Positions 22,032-29,226 of a stretch of DNA of 33,380 nucleotides are shown here, piece by piece. A program made the translations under genes and the position numbers. Position 1 is the stretch's first letter; the number at the start of each line of letters is the position of its first letter. This DNA is from Clostridia bacterium (GTDB lineage: Bacteria; Bacillota; Clostridia; TANB77; RGIG9151): positions 1 to 33,380 of the forward strand of contig JAEEXS010000004.1 of NCBI GenBank assembly GCA_016287855.1. Direction: 5' to 3'. Below the pieces are notes generated by a model. It searched no databases. It saw only the letters and a list, made by a program, of their open reading frames with translations, and was not told the origin of the DNA.

Positions 22032-23009
22032 TTATCTGTATATTGCCACAACTTGTTTCTTTAACGCATTTGTTGGCATTGTATTTTGCAATTCTTTTAT
22101 TTTAGAATTGACTTTTTTTATTTGCTGATTTAATTCATCAACTTCATTTTCTTTACCATATAATCTTTGCATTTTTCTATCAGTAAGTAAACGTTCCTTT
22201 TTTAATGTTAAACTATTTACTTTTTGTCTAGTAATTGCAATTTCTTCTTTTTCTCCATAACTTAAATCACTTTTAGGTATAGGTTCTGTTGGTTTCCATA
22301 TTGTTATTTCACATTTACAATTTGGATGTAATATATCACCTTCAGCCTCTTCAGCTATACCAGCAATTCTTATTATTTCATTTCTTGTAAGAATTTTTTC
22401 TTGATAAGGTAAACAATGCTCACAACTAAATGGGTGATAAGGTATCATAAAATATCTTTCCCCAGTTAATTGTGCGTCATTTAAAGTTCTATTCCAACCC
22501 TCACGTACTAAATTAGTGTTATATATCATTGAATTATAAGTACTTAATTCAACATATCTACATATTTCATTTGTACCTCGATAATAATAAGGTACAATTT
22601 GATTATTATATCTAGGTATCTTTTTACTTATATATTCAACTTTGTCAACTTCATAAGCCGGACTTTTTAATGACCTAGAATATTCTCTTTTCTTATAGTT
22701 CTTAAACTTTTTTTCTACTGCCAATACAACACTAATAGGTACTAAACTAAATATACTTTCCTCAGGCTCTTCTCTTATTATTGTTTTTCCTTTTAAGTTT
22801 CTTTCGTGAATCATAGTAGAATATTCTTCAACTGCTTCATTAAAGAATTTATGGCTTTTACCCCATATTTTTTCTAACTCTTTAGCAAAATATTCTTCGC
22901 TTCTGCCTTCATACAAACATCTAAAGAATAACTCTTCTGTTTTATTTTGCATACGTGCATACTTTAAATTAACATTAAATACACTATCTGCAATACTATA
23001 ATTCTTCAT
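22032..23009 (-). CDS. MuF-like minor head protein, 325 aa
   Basis: Lies between portal and scaffold genes. Residues 200-245 contain the family signature: FMIPYHPFSCEHCLPYQEKI, then EEAEGDILHPNCKCEITIWK, with CxxC and HPNCKC. N-terminal helices (TEELFFRCLYEGRSEEYFAK, FNEAVEEYSTMIHERNLKGK) and a long coiled-coil C-terminus (LTLKKERLLTDRKMQRLYGK) surround it. Such proteins are packaged in the head and may be ejected. The start overlaps the portal end by 14 bases. Confidence 0.8.
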   Translation of the reverse strand: MKNYSIADSVFNVNLKYARMQNKTEELFFRCLYEGRSEEYFAKELEKIWGKSHKFFNEAVEEYSTMIHERNLKGKTIIREEPEESIFSLVPISVVLAVEKKFKNYKKREYSRSLKSPAYEVDKVEYISKKIPRYNNQIVPYYYRGTNEICRYVELSTYNSMIYNTNLVREGWNRTLNDAQLTGERYFMIPYHPFSCEHCLPYQEKILTRNEIIRIAGIAEEAEGDILHPNCKCEITIWKPTEPIPKSDLSYGEKEEIAITRQKVNSLTLKKERLLTDRKMQRLYGKENEVDELNQQIKKVNSKIKELQNTMPTNALKKQVVAIYR

Positions 23010-24336
23010 ATGTTAACCTAATATCTTCACGTTCTTGATTATATGCTTTAGTTAAACTCTCGGCATCTGTTTTTTCATCAATTAACTTATTAAGTATTGG
23101 TGTTAATATTTTTGCACGTGTACTATATGGAATAGCCATTGCTCTTTGAATTGCTTGTAATGTGTTAATCTTTTTGTTGTCATCAAGTTTTTCGTTGTCT
23201 CCATAATCCCATACTAAATCACTTGGTATTCTATTATCTTGTACATTTAATAGCTCTTGTAATTTTACTATGTTTTCTATTAAATGATTAACTTGTGGTT
23301 CTATTTGTTTTTTAATAGCTTCAATAGTCATTTCAGTTAAATTCATAGATAAATCAACACTAGCGACATTTTGATAATTATCTTTTTCATATCCGAATGT
23401 TGCTGGGCTTAAGTTAGCCATTTGAATAATTTGATAGTCACAGAACTTAAATGTATCAACATAATCATTTACTCTTAAATTACCCTGTAAATATTCAAAT
23501 ACACTATGTTCTTTATCACCTGGTAATAATGTAAAGAAGTCTTGCAAATTACCAACACTAATAGTTTTTACATCATATATATTAGCGCTTGGTTGCCATT
23601 GATTATAGATGTCTCCGCTTTGAAAGTGTTGGGTAGTTGCTATTCTTGTTTTTGTTTTCTGTACTTCTTCACATAATGTGTTATATACTTCCATTTCTTC
23701 ATTTAAGAACTTAATACTATCCTTAAAGAAGTCTTGCCCTGTATCTATATTAATTAATACTTCATAAGGTAATTCATATACTCTTTTATATTCAGTATCG
23801 TTAATTTCATTAAATGCTTGTAAAGACATTTCTTGCCATTCTCCACGTTGTTTTTCTTTTTTGTAAGCAGTAAATACTAACTCTGTTTTACCATCTTCTA
23901 TTTCTATATGTCTTTTTAAAGCATAATCAAATTCTTCACCTACAAAATCTTGTATAATATCGCAACTATATACTTTATCATATTTTTGAACTAGATTATG
24001 AATATCGCATTTTTTTATACATTCTAAATATATTTTATCTTCAAATTTGTGTATGTATATAAAACTTTCTTTTTCATATACTGCAAGTTCTAATGCTTCA
24101 CCTAATGTTGGCATTAACCAATTTATATTCAAACCTTCTGTTTGTGTTAATAAATCACTACCAAATAATTGGTTTCTAATATATGTACCTATCTTTTTTG
24201 CACTTGGTGCAAGTACATATCTTTCATCATTTACTATATTTGGTTTTCCATTTGTTATACCTGGGTTAGTTATTTTTACATTAATCTTAATATAAGGTGT
24301 CTGTAAAGGGTTAAAATGTCTCAATTTTCCTAACAT
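22996..24336 (-). CDS. Portal protein (SPP1 gp6-like), 446 aa
   Basis: Placed between terminase and MuF genes with expected length. Elements: YIRNQLFGSDLLTQTEGLNI, GEALELAVYEKESFIYIHKF, DFFKDSIKFLNEEMEVYNTL, TQHFQSGDIYNQWQPSANIY, FKFCDYQIIQMANLSPATFG, and MNLTEMTIEAIKKQIEPQVN, which fit the stem/crown helices of SPP1-type portals. The C-terminus ends in charged helices (DAESLTKAYNQEREDIRLTY). It forms the dodecameric DNA channel. Confidence 0.8.
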   Translation of the reverse strand: MLGKLRHFNPLQTPYIKINVKITNPGITNGKPNIVNDERYVLAPSAKKIGTYIRNQLFGSDLLTQTEGLNINWLMPTLGEALELAVYEKESFIYIHKFEDKIYLECIKKCDIHNLVQKYDKVYSCDIIQDFVGEEFDYALKRHIEIEDGKTELVFTAYKKEKQRGEWQEMSLQAFNEINDTEYKRVYELPYEVLINIDTGQDFFKDSIKFLNEEMEVYNTLCEEVQKTKTRIATTQHFQSGDIYNQWQPSANIYDVKTISVGNLQDFFTLLPGDKEHSVFEYLQGNLRVNDYVDTFKFCDYQIIQMANLSPATFGYEKDNYQNVASVDLSMNLTEMTIEAIKKQIEPQVNHLIENIVKLQELLNVQDNRIPSDLVWDYGDNEKLDDNKKINTLQAIQRAMAIPYSTRAKILTPILNKLIDEKTDAESLTKAYNQEREDIRLTYEEL

Positions 24337-24347
24337 GTTTTATCCTC

Positions 24348-24590
24348 CTATACTTCTATACCTGTCTCTAATGTCGTTCCCCAATAAGTTTTTCTGTTTT
24401 TTTCATCATTCTTTAATAATCTTATTGGCTTAACTACTACTCCTGCTATAACATTTTTGAATAATTGTTTTTTAAAATATACTCTGATAGCATAACTGTT
24501 TTGTGCAGGTGCTTCGTCCTCACTTATTCTTAATTTTTTTATAAGAACTCCATTATAATACAAGTACAATTTCCATTTCTTTTTTTTCAT
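24348..24590 (-). CDS. Hypothetical basic protein before portal, 80 aa
   Basis: Begins MKKKKWKLYLYYNGVLIKKL, beta-rich and strongly basic, ending TYWGTTLETGIEV. GGAGG sits six bases upstream of ATG 24590, directly after a terminator hairpin. No family recognised. Located between the terminase group and the portal gene, it would need read-through of that terminator or an unseen promoter. Confidence 0.6.
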   Translation of the reverse strand: MKKKKWKLYLYYNGVLIKKLRISEDEAPAQNSYAIRVYFKKQLFKNVIAGVVVKPIRLLKNDEKNRKTYWGTTLETGIEV

Positions 24591-24600
24591 TTAAACCTCC

Positions 24601-24629
24601 AAAAAAAGCATAAGGTTATCCCCTATGCT
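24601..24629 (-). terminator. Terminator just before the portal operon
   Basis: Nine-pair stem AGCATAGGG/CCTTATGCT (one G-T) followed on the minus strand by seven T residues (24601-24607); the ribosome site of the next gene starts at once. Confidence 0.85.
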
Positions 24630-24669
24630 TCCAATTGCACCATAAAAGGCCAATTCACTGCACTTCCAC
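24601..24669 (-). ncRNA. Short structured RNA upstream of the portal operon
   Basis: A strong promoter at 24676-24704 should start a transcript near 24669, and a terminator follows within about 70 bases. The RNA would hold two hairpins: AATTGGCC/GGTGCAATT with one bulge, then the terminator stem. There is no open frame with a start. It is either a small regulatory RNA or an attenuator leader for the portal operon, whose first ribosome site is only a few bases past the T-tract. Confidence 0.55.
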
Positions 24670-24675
24670 GATATA

Positions 24676-24704
24676 ATAATAACATATTATTTATTATTTG
24701 TCAA
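24676..24704 (-). promoter_or_regulatory. Strong promoter upstream of the portal operon
   Basis: On the minus strand: TTGACA (24699-24704), 17-base spacer, TATTAT (24676-24681) with TGT extended -10. The -35 box overlaps the last codons of the Com-like gene. Confidence 0.8.
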
Positions 24705-24897
24705 CTTTCCTATTTTCAACAAATACATAATGGTCTTGATATATCCTATATACTTCGCTTTCATGACAAGCTCTGCAAGGTACTACAATTTCAAGTGGTA
24801 TTTCTAATGCTATCCCATGCTTTTCTATAACCTTTATTATTTCATCATAATTAATCTCCATTAAAAATCTTTTTGATTTCTTGCATTTAATTTTCAT
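24694..24897 (-). CDS. Com-like small zinc-ribbon protein (variant), 67 aa
   Basis: ATG 24897 has GGAGG nine bases upstream and is preferred over an in-frame ATG at 24915. The product starts MKIKCKKSKRFLMEI and has LEIVVPCRACHESEVYRI. This resembles phage Com proteins (IxCKxCxRxL ... LEIxCPRC), small zinc-binding RNA regulators of mom translation in phage Mu, except that the first knuckle is C-K-K-S instead of C-x-x-C and the spacing is longer. A Mom-like gene is present 2.5 kb upstream. Assignment is tentative. Confidence 0.45.
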   Translation of the reverse strand: MKIKCKKSKRFLMEINYDEIIKVIEKHGIALEIPLEIVVPCRACHESEVYRIYQDHYVFVENRKVDK

Positions 24898-25237
24898 TAA
24901 AATAATCCTCCACAATTTTATGAACTAAATCATGACTATTTGTGCTTATATCTGCAACATCTTCTTCTGTGTACTGTTGCTCTTGATGTGTTATATATTC
25001 ACTTATGTAACAATGTGTCAACTCATGTATTAATACTCTTCTTTTTCTATCTTTTTTCAAATCCTTATCTATGACTATTGTATTTTGATAATGATGTGAC
25101 GCACCATACCAAACTTCTTGTGTCGTATCAGTTATTTCACAGCCAGTATTTTCATCTTCTTGCTTTCTAAAATCTTTATATTCTTTTTGACTCATTTCTT
25201 TTATTTGATATTCTATGTCATTAATTCTAATTTTCAT
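24887..25237 (-). CDS. HExxH metallopeptidase-like protein, 116 aa
   Basis: Residues 66-80 contain RRVLIHELTHCYISEY, a zinc-binding HExxH helix; later EDVADISTNSHDLVHKIVED supplies a likely third ligand helix. N-terminal beta region IRINDIEYQIKEM. Similar proteins are found next to terminase genes in Firmicutes phages and are distantly like ImmA/IrrE or SprT. Whether it is an active protease is unknown. Its stop and the terL stop are adjacent, and it overlaps the next gene by 11 bases. Confidence 0.7.
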   Translation of the reverse strand: MKIRINDIEYQIKEMSQKEYKDFRKQEDENTGCEITDTTQEVWYGASHHYQNTIVIDKDLKKDRKRRVLIHELTHCYISEYITHQEQQYTEEDVADISTNSHDLVHKIVEDYFNEN

Positions 25238-26616
25238 TAAATCACAGGACTCCTTCCAGTTAATTTAAACTCCATAATAATATACCTACTAGCATCGACA
25301 TAATGGTCGAACTCTTTAACATAGGCATTTATTCCTTCACGCTCACTTCTTAGCTTATCATAATGATAACTTTCTAATTCTTCTAAGCCTATATCATGCC
25401 CGCCATATACAGGATTACCGTTAATAAAATATCTAATATGTGGCATTTCTATTATCTTTAGAAACTCTTTATAAAATAAACTTTGCATATATTGTACACT
25501 TTCATCAACACTCATATTATTTTTTTTAGCAAGTTCGTGTCTTATTCCATCAACTTCAAGCCTATTACAAAAATGTGAAGCCTCACTATCTACTACTAAA
25601 GTATTGACAGGAATATGTGGATATTTATTATGTAATAATTTTATAAATTCTTTTAATTGATTACTATAAAATTCTGTGGTTGGTGTATCGTTTTCAACTT
25701 TTGGATCGTGATAATATTTATCAATTAAAACCAAATTCCATAATCTTGTTTCTTGATTTTGTGCTAATGCTATCGCACTAAAAGTAGTTGCATTTACACT
25801 ACCATAATCACAACCTATACCTATTTCACGTATAACATATTTATCCTTAAACTCTTGCTCTGACATTTTAGATATATGATTAAATACTACTCCAGAACCA
25901 ACAACCCATTTATTAAATACCTTCTGGTCTCTTAAACTTCCAGCTGGAAAAGATTTTACTGCTTCTTTTATCTTTTCTTCTGTATCTAATACAGGGTTAT
26001 CATAAGGGAAGAAAACATACTTTATCCAGTCTCTACCATCAATATAATCTTTTTTATATGGGTGATTCTGACTTCCTTCAACATTAAAACTATCAATACG
26101 CTTATAATAAGGGTGTCCTGCATAACTCATCATACGCCCTGGTATTTCATTAAACGATTCACGTAATTGACCTTGTGTATATATTCTAGCTGCTTCATCT
26201 ATCCAACAAAACACCAATGGTTTACCTAGTATTCTATTAAATGATAGTTTAGTATTAAACCCAAAGAAATAAAATCTAATATTAAATATTTCAAGATATT
26301 TGTCTTGTTGCCCATATTTTAAAGTATAATGTTTATATTTTATTTCTTCTAATATTTTTACTAAATTATCAACTATATTTGATTTTACTGTGTCAGTCGT
26401 CCACCCTATAATAGCACCATTATATTCACGTGGTAGATAATCTTTATTCTTACGTTGTTCTTTTTCGTAATTATAAAGGTTCTCAGCATACTTTATAAGT
26501 GATAAGCATATATCATATGTCTTACCACTTTGCGTACTTCCTAATACACTTATATTCGGTATATTAGGATTTATTATATCGTTATATAGTGCTATCTGTT
26601 TCTTTGATAATATCAT
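25237..26616 (-). CDS. terL: Terminase large subunit
   Basis: ATG 26616 has AGGAG seven bases upstream; an ATG two codons earlier is too close to it. The ATPase domain has Walker A GSTQSGKT near residue 27 and Walker B LVFCWIDEAAR near 136-144. The nuclease domain has GIGCDYGSVNATTFSAIAL (Asp near 270) and LVVDSEAS near 343, the expected acidic residues. The protein packages DNA into the procapsid by ATP hydrolysis and cuts the concatemer. Length (about 459 residues) is normal. The start overlaps the upstream 80-residue gene by 35 bases. Confidence 0.93.
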   Translation of the reverse strand: MILSKKQIALYNDIINPNIPNISVLGSTQSGKTYDICLSLIKYAENLYNYEKEQRKNKDYLPREYNGAIIGWTTDTVKSNIVDNLVKILEEIKYKHYTLKYGQQDKYLEIFNIRFYFFGFNTKLSFNRILGKPLVFCWIDEAARIYTQGQLRESFNEIPGRMMSYAGHPYYKRIDSFNVEGSQNHPYKKDYIDGRDWIKYVFFPYDNPVLDTEEKIKEAVKSFPAGSLRDQKVFNKWVVGSGVVFNHISKMSEQEFKDKYVIREIGIGCDYGSVNATTFSAIALAQNQETRLWNLVLIDKYYHDPKVENDTPTTEFYSNQLKEFIKLLHNKYPHIPVNTLVVDSEASHFCNRLEVDGIRHELAKKNNMSVDESVQYMQSLFYKEFLKIIEMPHIRYFINGNPVYGGHDIGLEELESYHYDKLRSEREGINAYVKEFDHYVDASRYIIMEFKLTGRSPVI

Positions 26617-26824
26617 CTGCATTCTCCTCTTGAAGTGCAGTTATCTTTTTTAATCTTTTTTTGTTTCTTGTTAGTTTTTGAGTTGTTTTTCCTTGACATT
26701 CATTCGATTGAATATCTTTAATAATCAATTCTTTATTTTCTAACTCTAACTTTTCTTTTTCAGTAATTAATCTACCATTACCGTTTTTAATCATGTAGTT
26801 CTTACCTATTTTTATAAATTCCAT
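26582..26824 (-). CDS. Hypothetical basic protein between terS and terL, 80 aa
   Basis: Product MEFIKIGKNYMIKNGNGRLI followed by a charged helical body (EKEKLELENKELIIKDIQSN) and a basic stretch TTQKLTRNKKRLKKI. No family recognised. Its C-terminal 11 codons overlap the terL start in a different frame; the ribosome site for terL lies inside it, so the two are coupled. It could be an accessory packaging protein. Confidence 0.6.
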   Translation of the reverse strand: MEFIKIGKNYMIKNGNGRLITEKEKLELENKELIIKDIQSNECQGKTTQKLTRNKKRLKKITALQEENADDIIKETDSTI

Positions 26825-26826
26825 TT

Positions 26827-27192
26827 TTATTCCTCACTTTCATATAGTGCTTTTTCAAGATTACTATTATCAGTTATTGTAATATTAAGGCTAGGTGTTT
26901 CATTTGATTGCTCTTGTAATTCACCTAATAATTGTACTATTGTTTTATAGTTTTCTGCTTTACCATCAACTGCTCCTTTTATTAATCCTAGAGTAGTTAA
27001 TTCCCTATATGTTTTACCTTTATTATTCTTTTCATTTAATAACATTTCAAGTGTTTTTTTCATTGTAGCTTTTTCTCTTCTAGCCTCTCCTGATGCAATT
27101 CCAGCCTTCCTAGCACTCTCTATTCTTTCCTCGGGCGTTTTTCTTGCGTTGAGTTCTTGAGGCGTCATCAGATTATCAAGTTTATTTGCCAC
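26827..27192 (-). CDS. terS: Terminase small subunit-like protein
   Basis: GTG 27192 follows AAAGGAAG. The 121-residue product has TPEERIESARKAGIASGEAR then REKATMKKTLEMLLNE and YRELTTLGLIKGAVDGKAEN, the basic-helical pattern of small terminase-like proteins found directly before terL in Firmicutes and gut phages. It would recognise the packaging site and load TerL. It starts 19 bases after a terminator, so its expression must involve read-through. Confidence 0.7.
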   Translation of the reverse strand: MANKLDNLMTPQELNARKTPEERIESARKAGIASGEARREKATMKKTLEMLLNEKNNKGKTYRELTTLGLIKGAVDGKAENYKTIVQLLGELQEQSNETPSLNITITDNSNLEKALYESEE

Positions 27193-27210
27193 CTATATCA
27201 CTTCCTTTAT

Positions 27211-27234
27211 AAAAAAACTCACTTTTTAGTGAGT
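27211..27234 (-). terminator. Terminator after the tRNA-like RNA
   Basis: Stem ACTCACT/AGTGAGT (27217-27223 and 27228-27234) with a short A-rich loop, then seven T residues on the minus strand. Confidence 0.85.
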
Positions 27235-27246
27235 GCATAATCATAA

Positions 27247-27319
27247 TGGAGCGGTAAGGTCGGAATTGAACTGCCACCTTTCTACATAGTAGACTATTCT
27301 AACATTAAACTATTACCGC
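27247..27319 (-). tRNA. tRNA-like RNA with irregular arms, anticodon not assignable
   Basis: A 73-base element has a perfect seven-pair acceptor stem (GCGGTAA/TTACCGC), discriminator T and an encoded CCA. A D-arm-like part (TAGTTTAATGTTAGAATA) and a T-loop-like AGTTCAATTCC are present. However, the D-loop has only one G where GG is usual, the T stem does not pair properly, and no five-pair anticodon stem with a seven-base loop can be formed (candidate parses would place ATG, GTA or TAT). It is a degenerate or highly unusual tRNA. It has its own promoter and terminator. Confidence 0.5.
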
Positions 27320-27331
27320 ATTTCATATATA

Positions 27332-27361
27332 ATTATACATCACTTTTTATTTGATTGTCAA
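27332..27361 (-). promoter_or_regulatory. Promoter of the tRNA-like RNA
   Basis: On the minus strand: TTGACA (27356-27361), 18-base spacer, TATAAT (27332-27337). The -35 lies within the last codons of the Mom-like gene. The predicted transcription start is about six bases before the first base of the tRNA-like acceptor stem. Confidence 0.85.
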
Positions 27362-27943
27362 ATCACTAACTGCAGGATATTCTTTAGCTTGTTTTTGATA
27401 TTTATTCTTTAAATCTTTATCAATACAATAGATATATTTAAATTTGTTAGAATTTTTTCTTTTAGGCAATATTTTTTTTAAATAATCTCTATTTTTTTTA
27501 GAATTAATAGTTCTTTCATGTGTCCATTTACCATTATAATAATATTGAGTGTCTGATGTTTTTGATATGCCTAAAAACAACCAATTTGTTGCTTTATAAA
27601 TTGTGCCAACATGATTCTGTCTGTGGTCGGCATAACTAACAATAACTTTAACAATAGGGTTTTCTTTGTGTAATAGCTTTAGTGACAATGCAACTGCTTT
27701 GCTCGTTTGTTCTTGTTTCACGTTTAAAGCTACTCTTTCTAGCTCTAATACTTCGCCATTATGTAAATTAAAATTTTTTGCCAAGTTATTGTTTGCTCCA
27801 CCGCCATATATAATAACACCACACCACTCATTATTATTGTTATATACATTGTATGCATATTGAACGGTAGGAACGCTTTTAGAATAATGAAAGTTTGTAC
27901 AAGCATAATTTATTGCTTTTATGTTTGCTTTTGTTAATTTCAT
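27347..27943 (-). CDS. Mom-like DNA adenine modification protein, 198 aa
   Basis: Matches the phage Mom family: HYSKSVPTVQYAYNVY, WCGVIIYGGGANNNLAKNF, GEVLELERVALN, ALSLKLLHKENPIVKVIVSY, ADHRQNHVGTIYKATNWLFL and the Y...GKWTHERT segment. Mom proteins have a GNAT-like fold and convert adenine in phage DNA to a carbamoylmethyl-type derivative, which protects it from restriction enzymes. The start overlaps the ParB-like stop as ATGA. The C-terminal Lys/Tyr-rich tail carries the -35 box of the next promoter. Confidence 0.85.
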   Translation of the reverse strand: MKLTKANIKAINYACTNFHYSKSVPTVQYAYNVYNNNNEWCGVIIYGGGANNNLAKNFNLHNGEVLELERVALNVKQEQTSKAVALSLKLLHKENPIVKVIVSYADHRQNHVGTIYKATNWLFLGISKTSDTQYYYNGKWTHERTINSKKNRDYLKKILPKRKNSNKFKYIYCIDKDLKNKYQKQAKEYPAVSDLTIK

Positions 27944-28470
27944 ATCATTTTTATCGATATGTTCCCATTTGTTTTTGACACCAATTGTTCTAATTCATCT
28001 TTTATACATTCATAATCACTATATTTTTCAAATACTATGGAAACATTTATTTTTTCTTTTTCTCTTTCATCATCTAATTCTGTTTCATCAAACTCATCAA
28101 ATACATCATCAAACCCGAAGTCTTTCATGTCTATTGTATCAAAACTCATTAATTCATCATTTAATAAGTCTAAATCAAAATCAGAGTTCATTGTAAGTTT
28201 ATTATGTGCTAGTGTGTATGCTTTTCTCTCTTCATCAGTTAAATGGTCTAATCTTATTATTGGAACTTCTGTATATCCTAATTCTTTACAAGCTATTAAT
28301 CTTCCATGTCCTTCAACTATTTCATCTCTCCATATACCTATTGGGTCGTCCATACCAAACTGTTCTATTGATTTTTTTATCTGCTCTATTTGTTCTTCGG
28401 GATGTTGCTTAGCATTTTTTTCATATGGCTTTATACTATTTATATCTACATATTCAATTTCTAATTTCAT
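27940..28470 (-). CDS. ParB-like nuclease-domain protein, 176 aa
   Basis: Residues 7-95 form a ParB/Srx-type domain: VDINSIKPYEKNAKQHPEEQ, SIEQFGMDDPIGIW, EIVEGHGRLIACKELGYTEV, DHLTDEERKAYTLAHNKL. The EGHGRL(I)A motif binds nucleotide in this superfamily. A very acidic linker (FDDVFDEFDETELDDER) and a small alpha/beta C-terminus follow. In phages such proteins usually sit beside DNA modification genes, here Mom; an accessory role in modification is inferred. Confidence 0.8.
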   Translation of the reverse strand: MKLEIEYVDINSIKPYEKNAKQHPEEQIEQIKKSIEQFGMDDPIGIWRDEIVEGHGRLIACKELGYTEVPIIRLDHLTDEERKAYTLAHNKLTMNSDFDLDLLNDELMSFDTIDMKDFGFDDVFDEFDETELDDEREKEKINVSIVFEKYSDYECIKDELEQLVSKTNGNISIKMI

Positions 28471-28471
28471 T

Positions 28472-28621
28472 TTATTTCCCTTTCTTTTTAGGTGCTATTT
28501 TAGGTAATTTTTTACCTTTAGTAGCTTTATCCCATTCTGCAACGGCTTTCTTACCACCTAATGCTTTTATACCTTCAGGACTATGTCCCCATCTTCTTTG
28601 CTTTTTTGACTTCCATGGCAT
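28472..28621 (-). CDS. Basic 49-aa protein with SPEGIKALGG motif
   Basis: From ATG 28621 to TAA 28472 with AAAGGAG upstream. The product MPWKSKKQRRWGHSPEGIKA, LGGKKAVAEWDKATKGKKLP and a Lys-rich end is extremely basic. The (K)SxxQRxxxxSxxG...GxKxVxEWxxATKGKKLPK pattern recurs in short phage proteins of unknown role, possibly DNA-associated or packaged. Confidence 0.65.
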   Translation of the reverse strand: MPWKSKKQRRWGHSPEGIKALGGKKAVAEWDKATKGKKLPKIAPKKKGK

Positions 28622-28623
28622 AC

Positions 28624-29226
28624 TTATTCTCCTTTCTTATATTTATCATTTATTTTTCTCCCCGATTTAATTAAACTATCAGGACTAAACTGTTCATAAT
28701 AATATAATATTTCTGTTATATTTGCTTTTTTGCCTTTTCTTACTCTTTTATTAAAATCATAATCTTCGGCTATTACTAATTCAGGGTTAAATCTTGTGTT
28801 ACCTATTAACTCTCTTTTGTATATACAATTCCAAACACAACAATTCCAGTTTGGAGGATTATCTTTTATTATTATTTTATGAGTGCTACATTCCCAACTA
28901 ATATAACAATAATCCCAATCTTCTTTTGTTTTATCTAATATTGTTTTAATATAATTATCTTTTACTGTATCATCGCTATCAATAAAAGCAATATATTCTC
29001 CTTTAGCATTATCTAATCCAGCATTTCTTGGGATACTAGCACCACCACTGTTTTCATTTAATCTAATGTATTTAAACCATTTAGGAAATTTTACTTCATT
29101 ATCACTATGGTCATCAACAACTATAACTTCAACCTCTTTTGTAATTTGTTTTTTTAATATTTGTAATAATCTTAACAAATTTTCATTTCTATTATATGTT
29201 GGTATTATTATAGATAATTTAATCAT
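28624..29226 (-). CDS. Family 2 glycosyltransferase, 200 aa
   Basis: Typical GT2: LSIIIPTYNRNENLLRLLQI (4-23), VEVIVVDDHSDNE (32-44), NSGGASIPRNAGLDNAKGEY (58-77), IAFIDSDDTVKDNYI (78-92, with the metal-binding DSDD), and an EDYDFNKRV near 168, which would hold the catalytic base. It transfers a sugar from a nucleotide donor. Overlaps the upstream glycosyltransferase-like gene by eight bases. Its target could be phage DNA, virion protein or host surface. Confidence 0.9.
   Translation of the reverse strand: MIKLSIIIPTYNRNENLLRLLQILKKQITKEVEVIVVDDHSDNEVKFPKWFKYIRLNENSGGASIPRNAGLDNAKGEYIAFIDSDDTVKDNYIKTILDKTKEDWDYCYISWECSTHKIIIKDNPPNWNCCVWNCIYKRELIGNTRFNPELVIAEDYDFNKRVRKGKKANITEILYYYEQFSPDSLIKSGRKINDKYKKGE

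Noticed and set aside
24601-24669. Possible tRNA in the leader before the portal operon
   Set aside because: No acceptor stem, T-loop consensus or CCA; only two hairpins are supported.
27921-28507. Long plus-strand frames (up to 156 codons) opposite the ParB-like gene
   Set aside because: Composition is that of a mirror frame (Ser/Leu/Phe-rich), there is no ribosome site, and the minus-strand ParB-like protein is clear.
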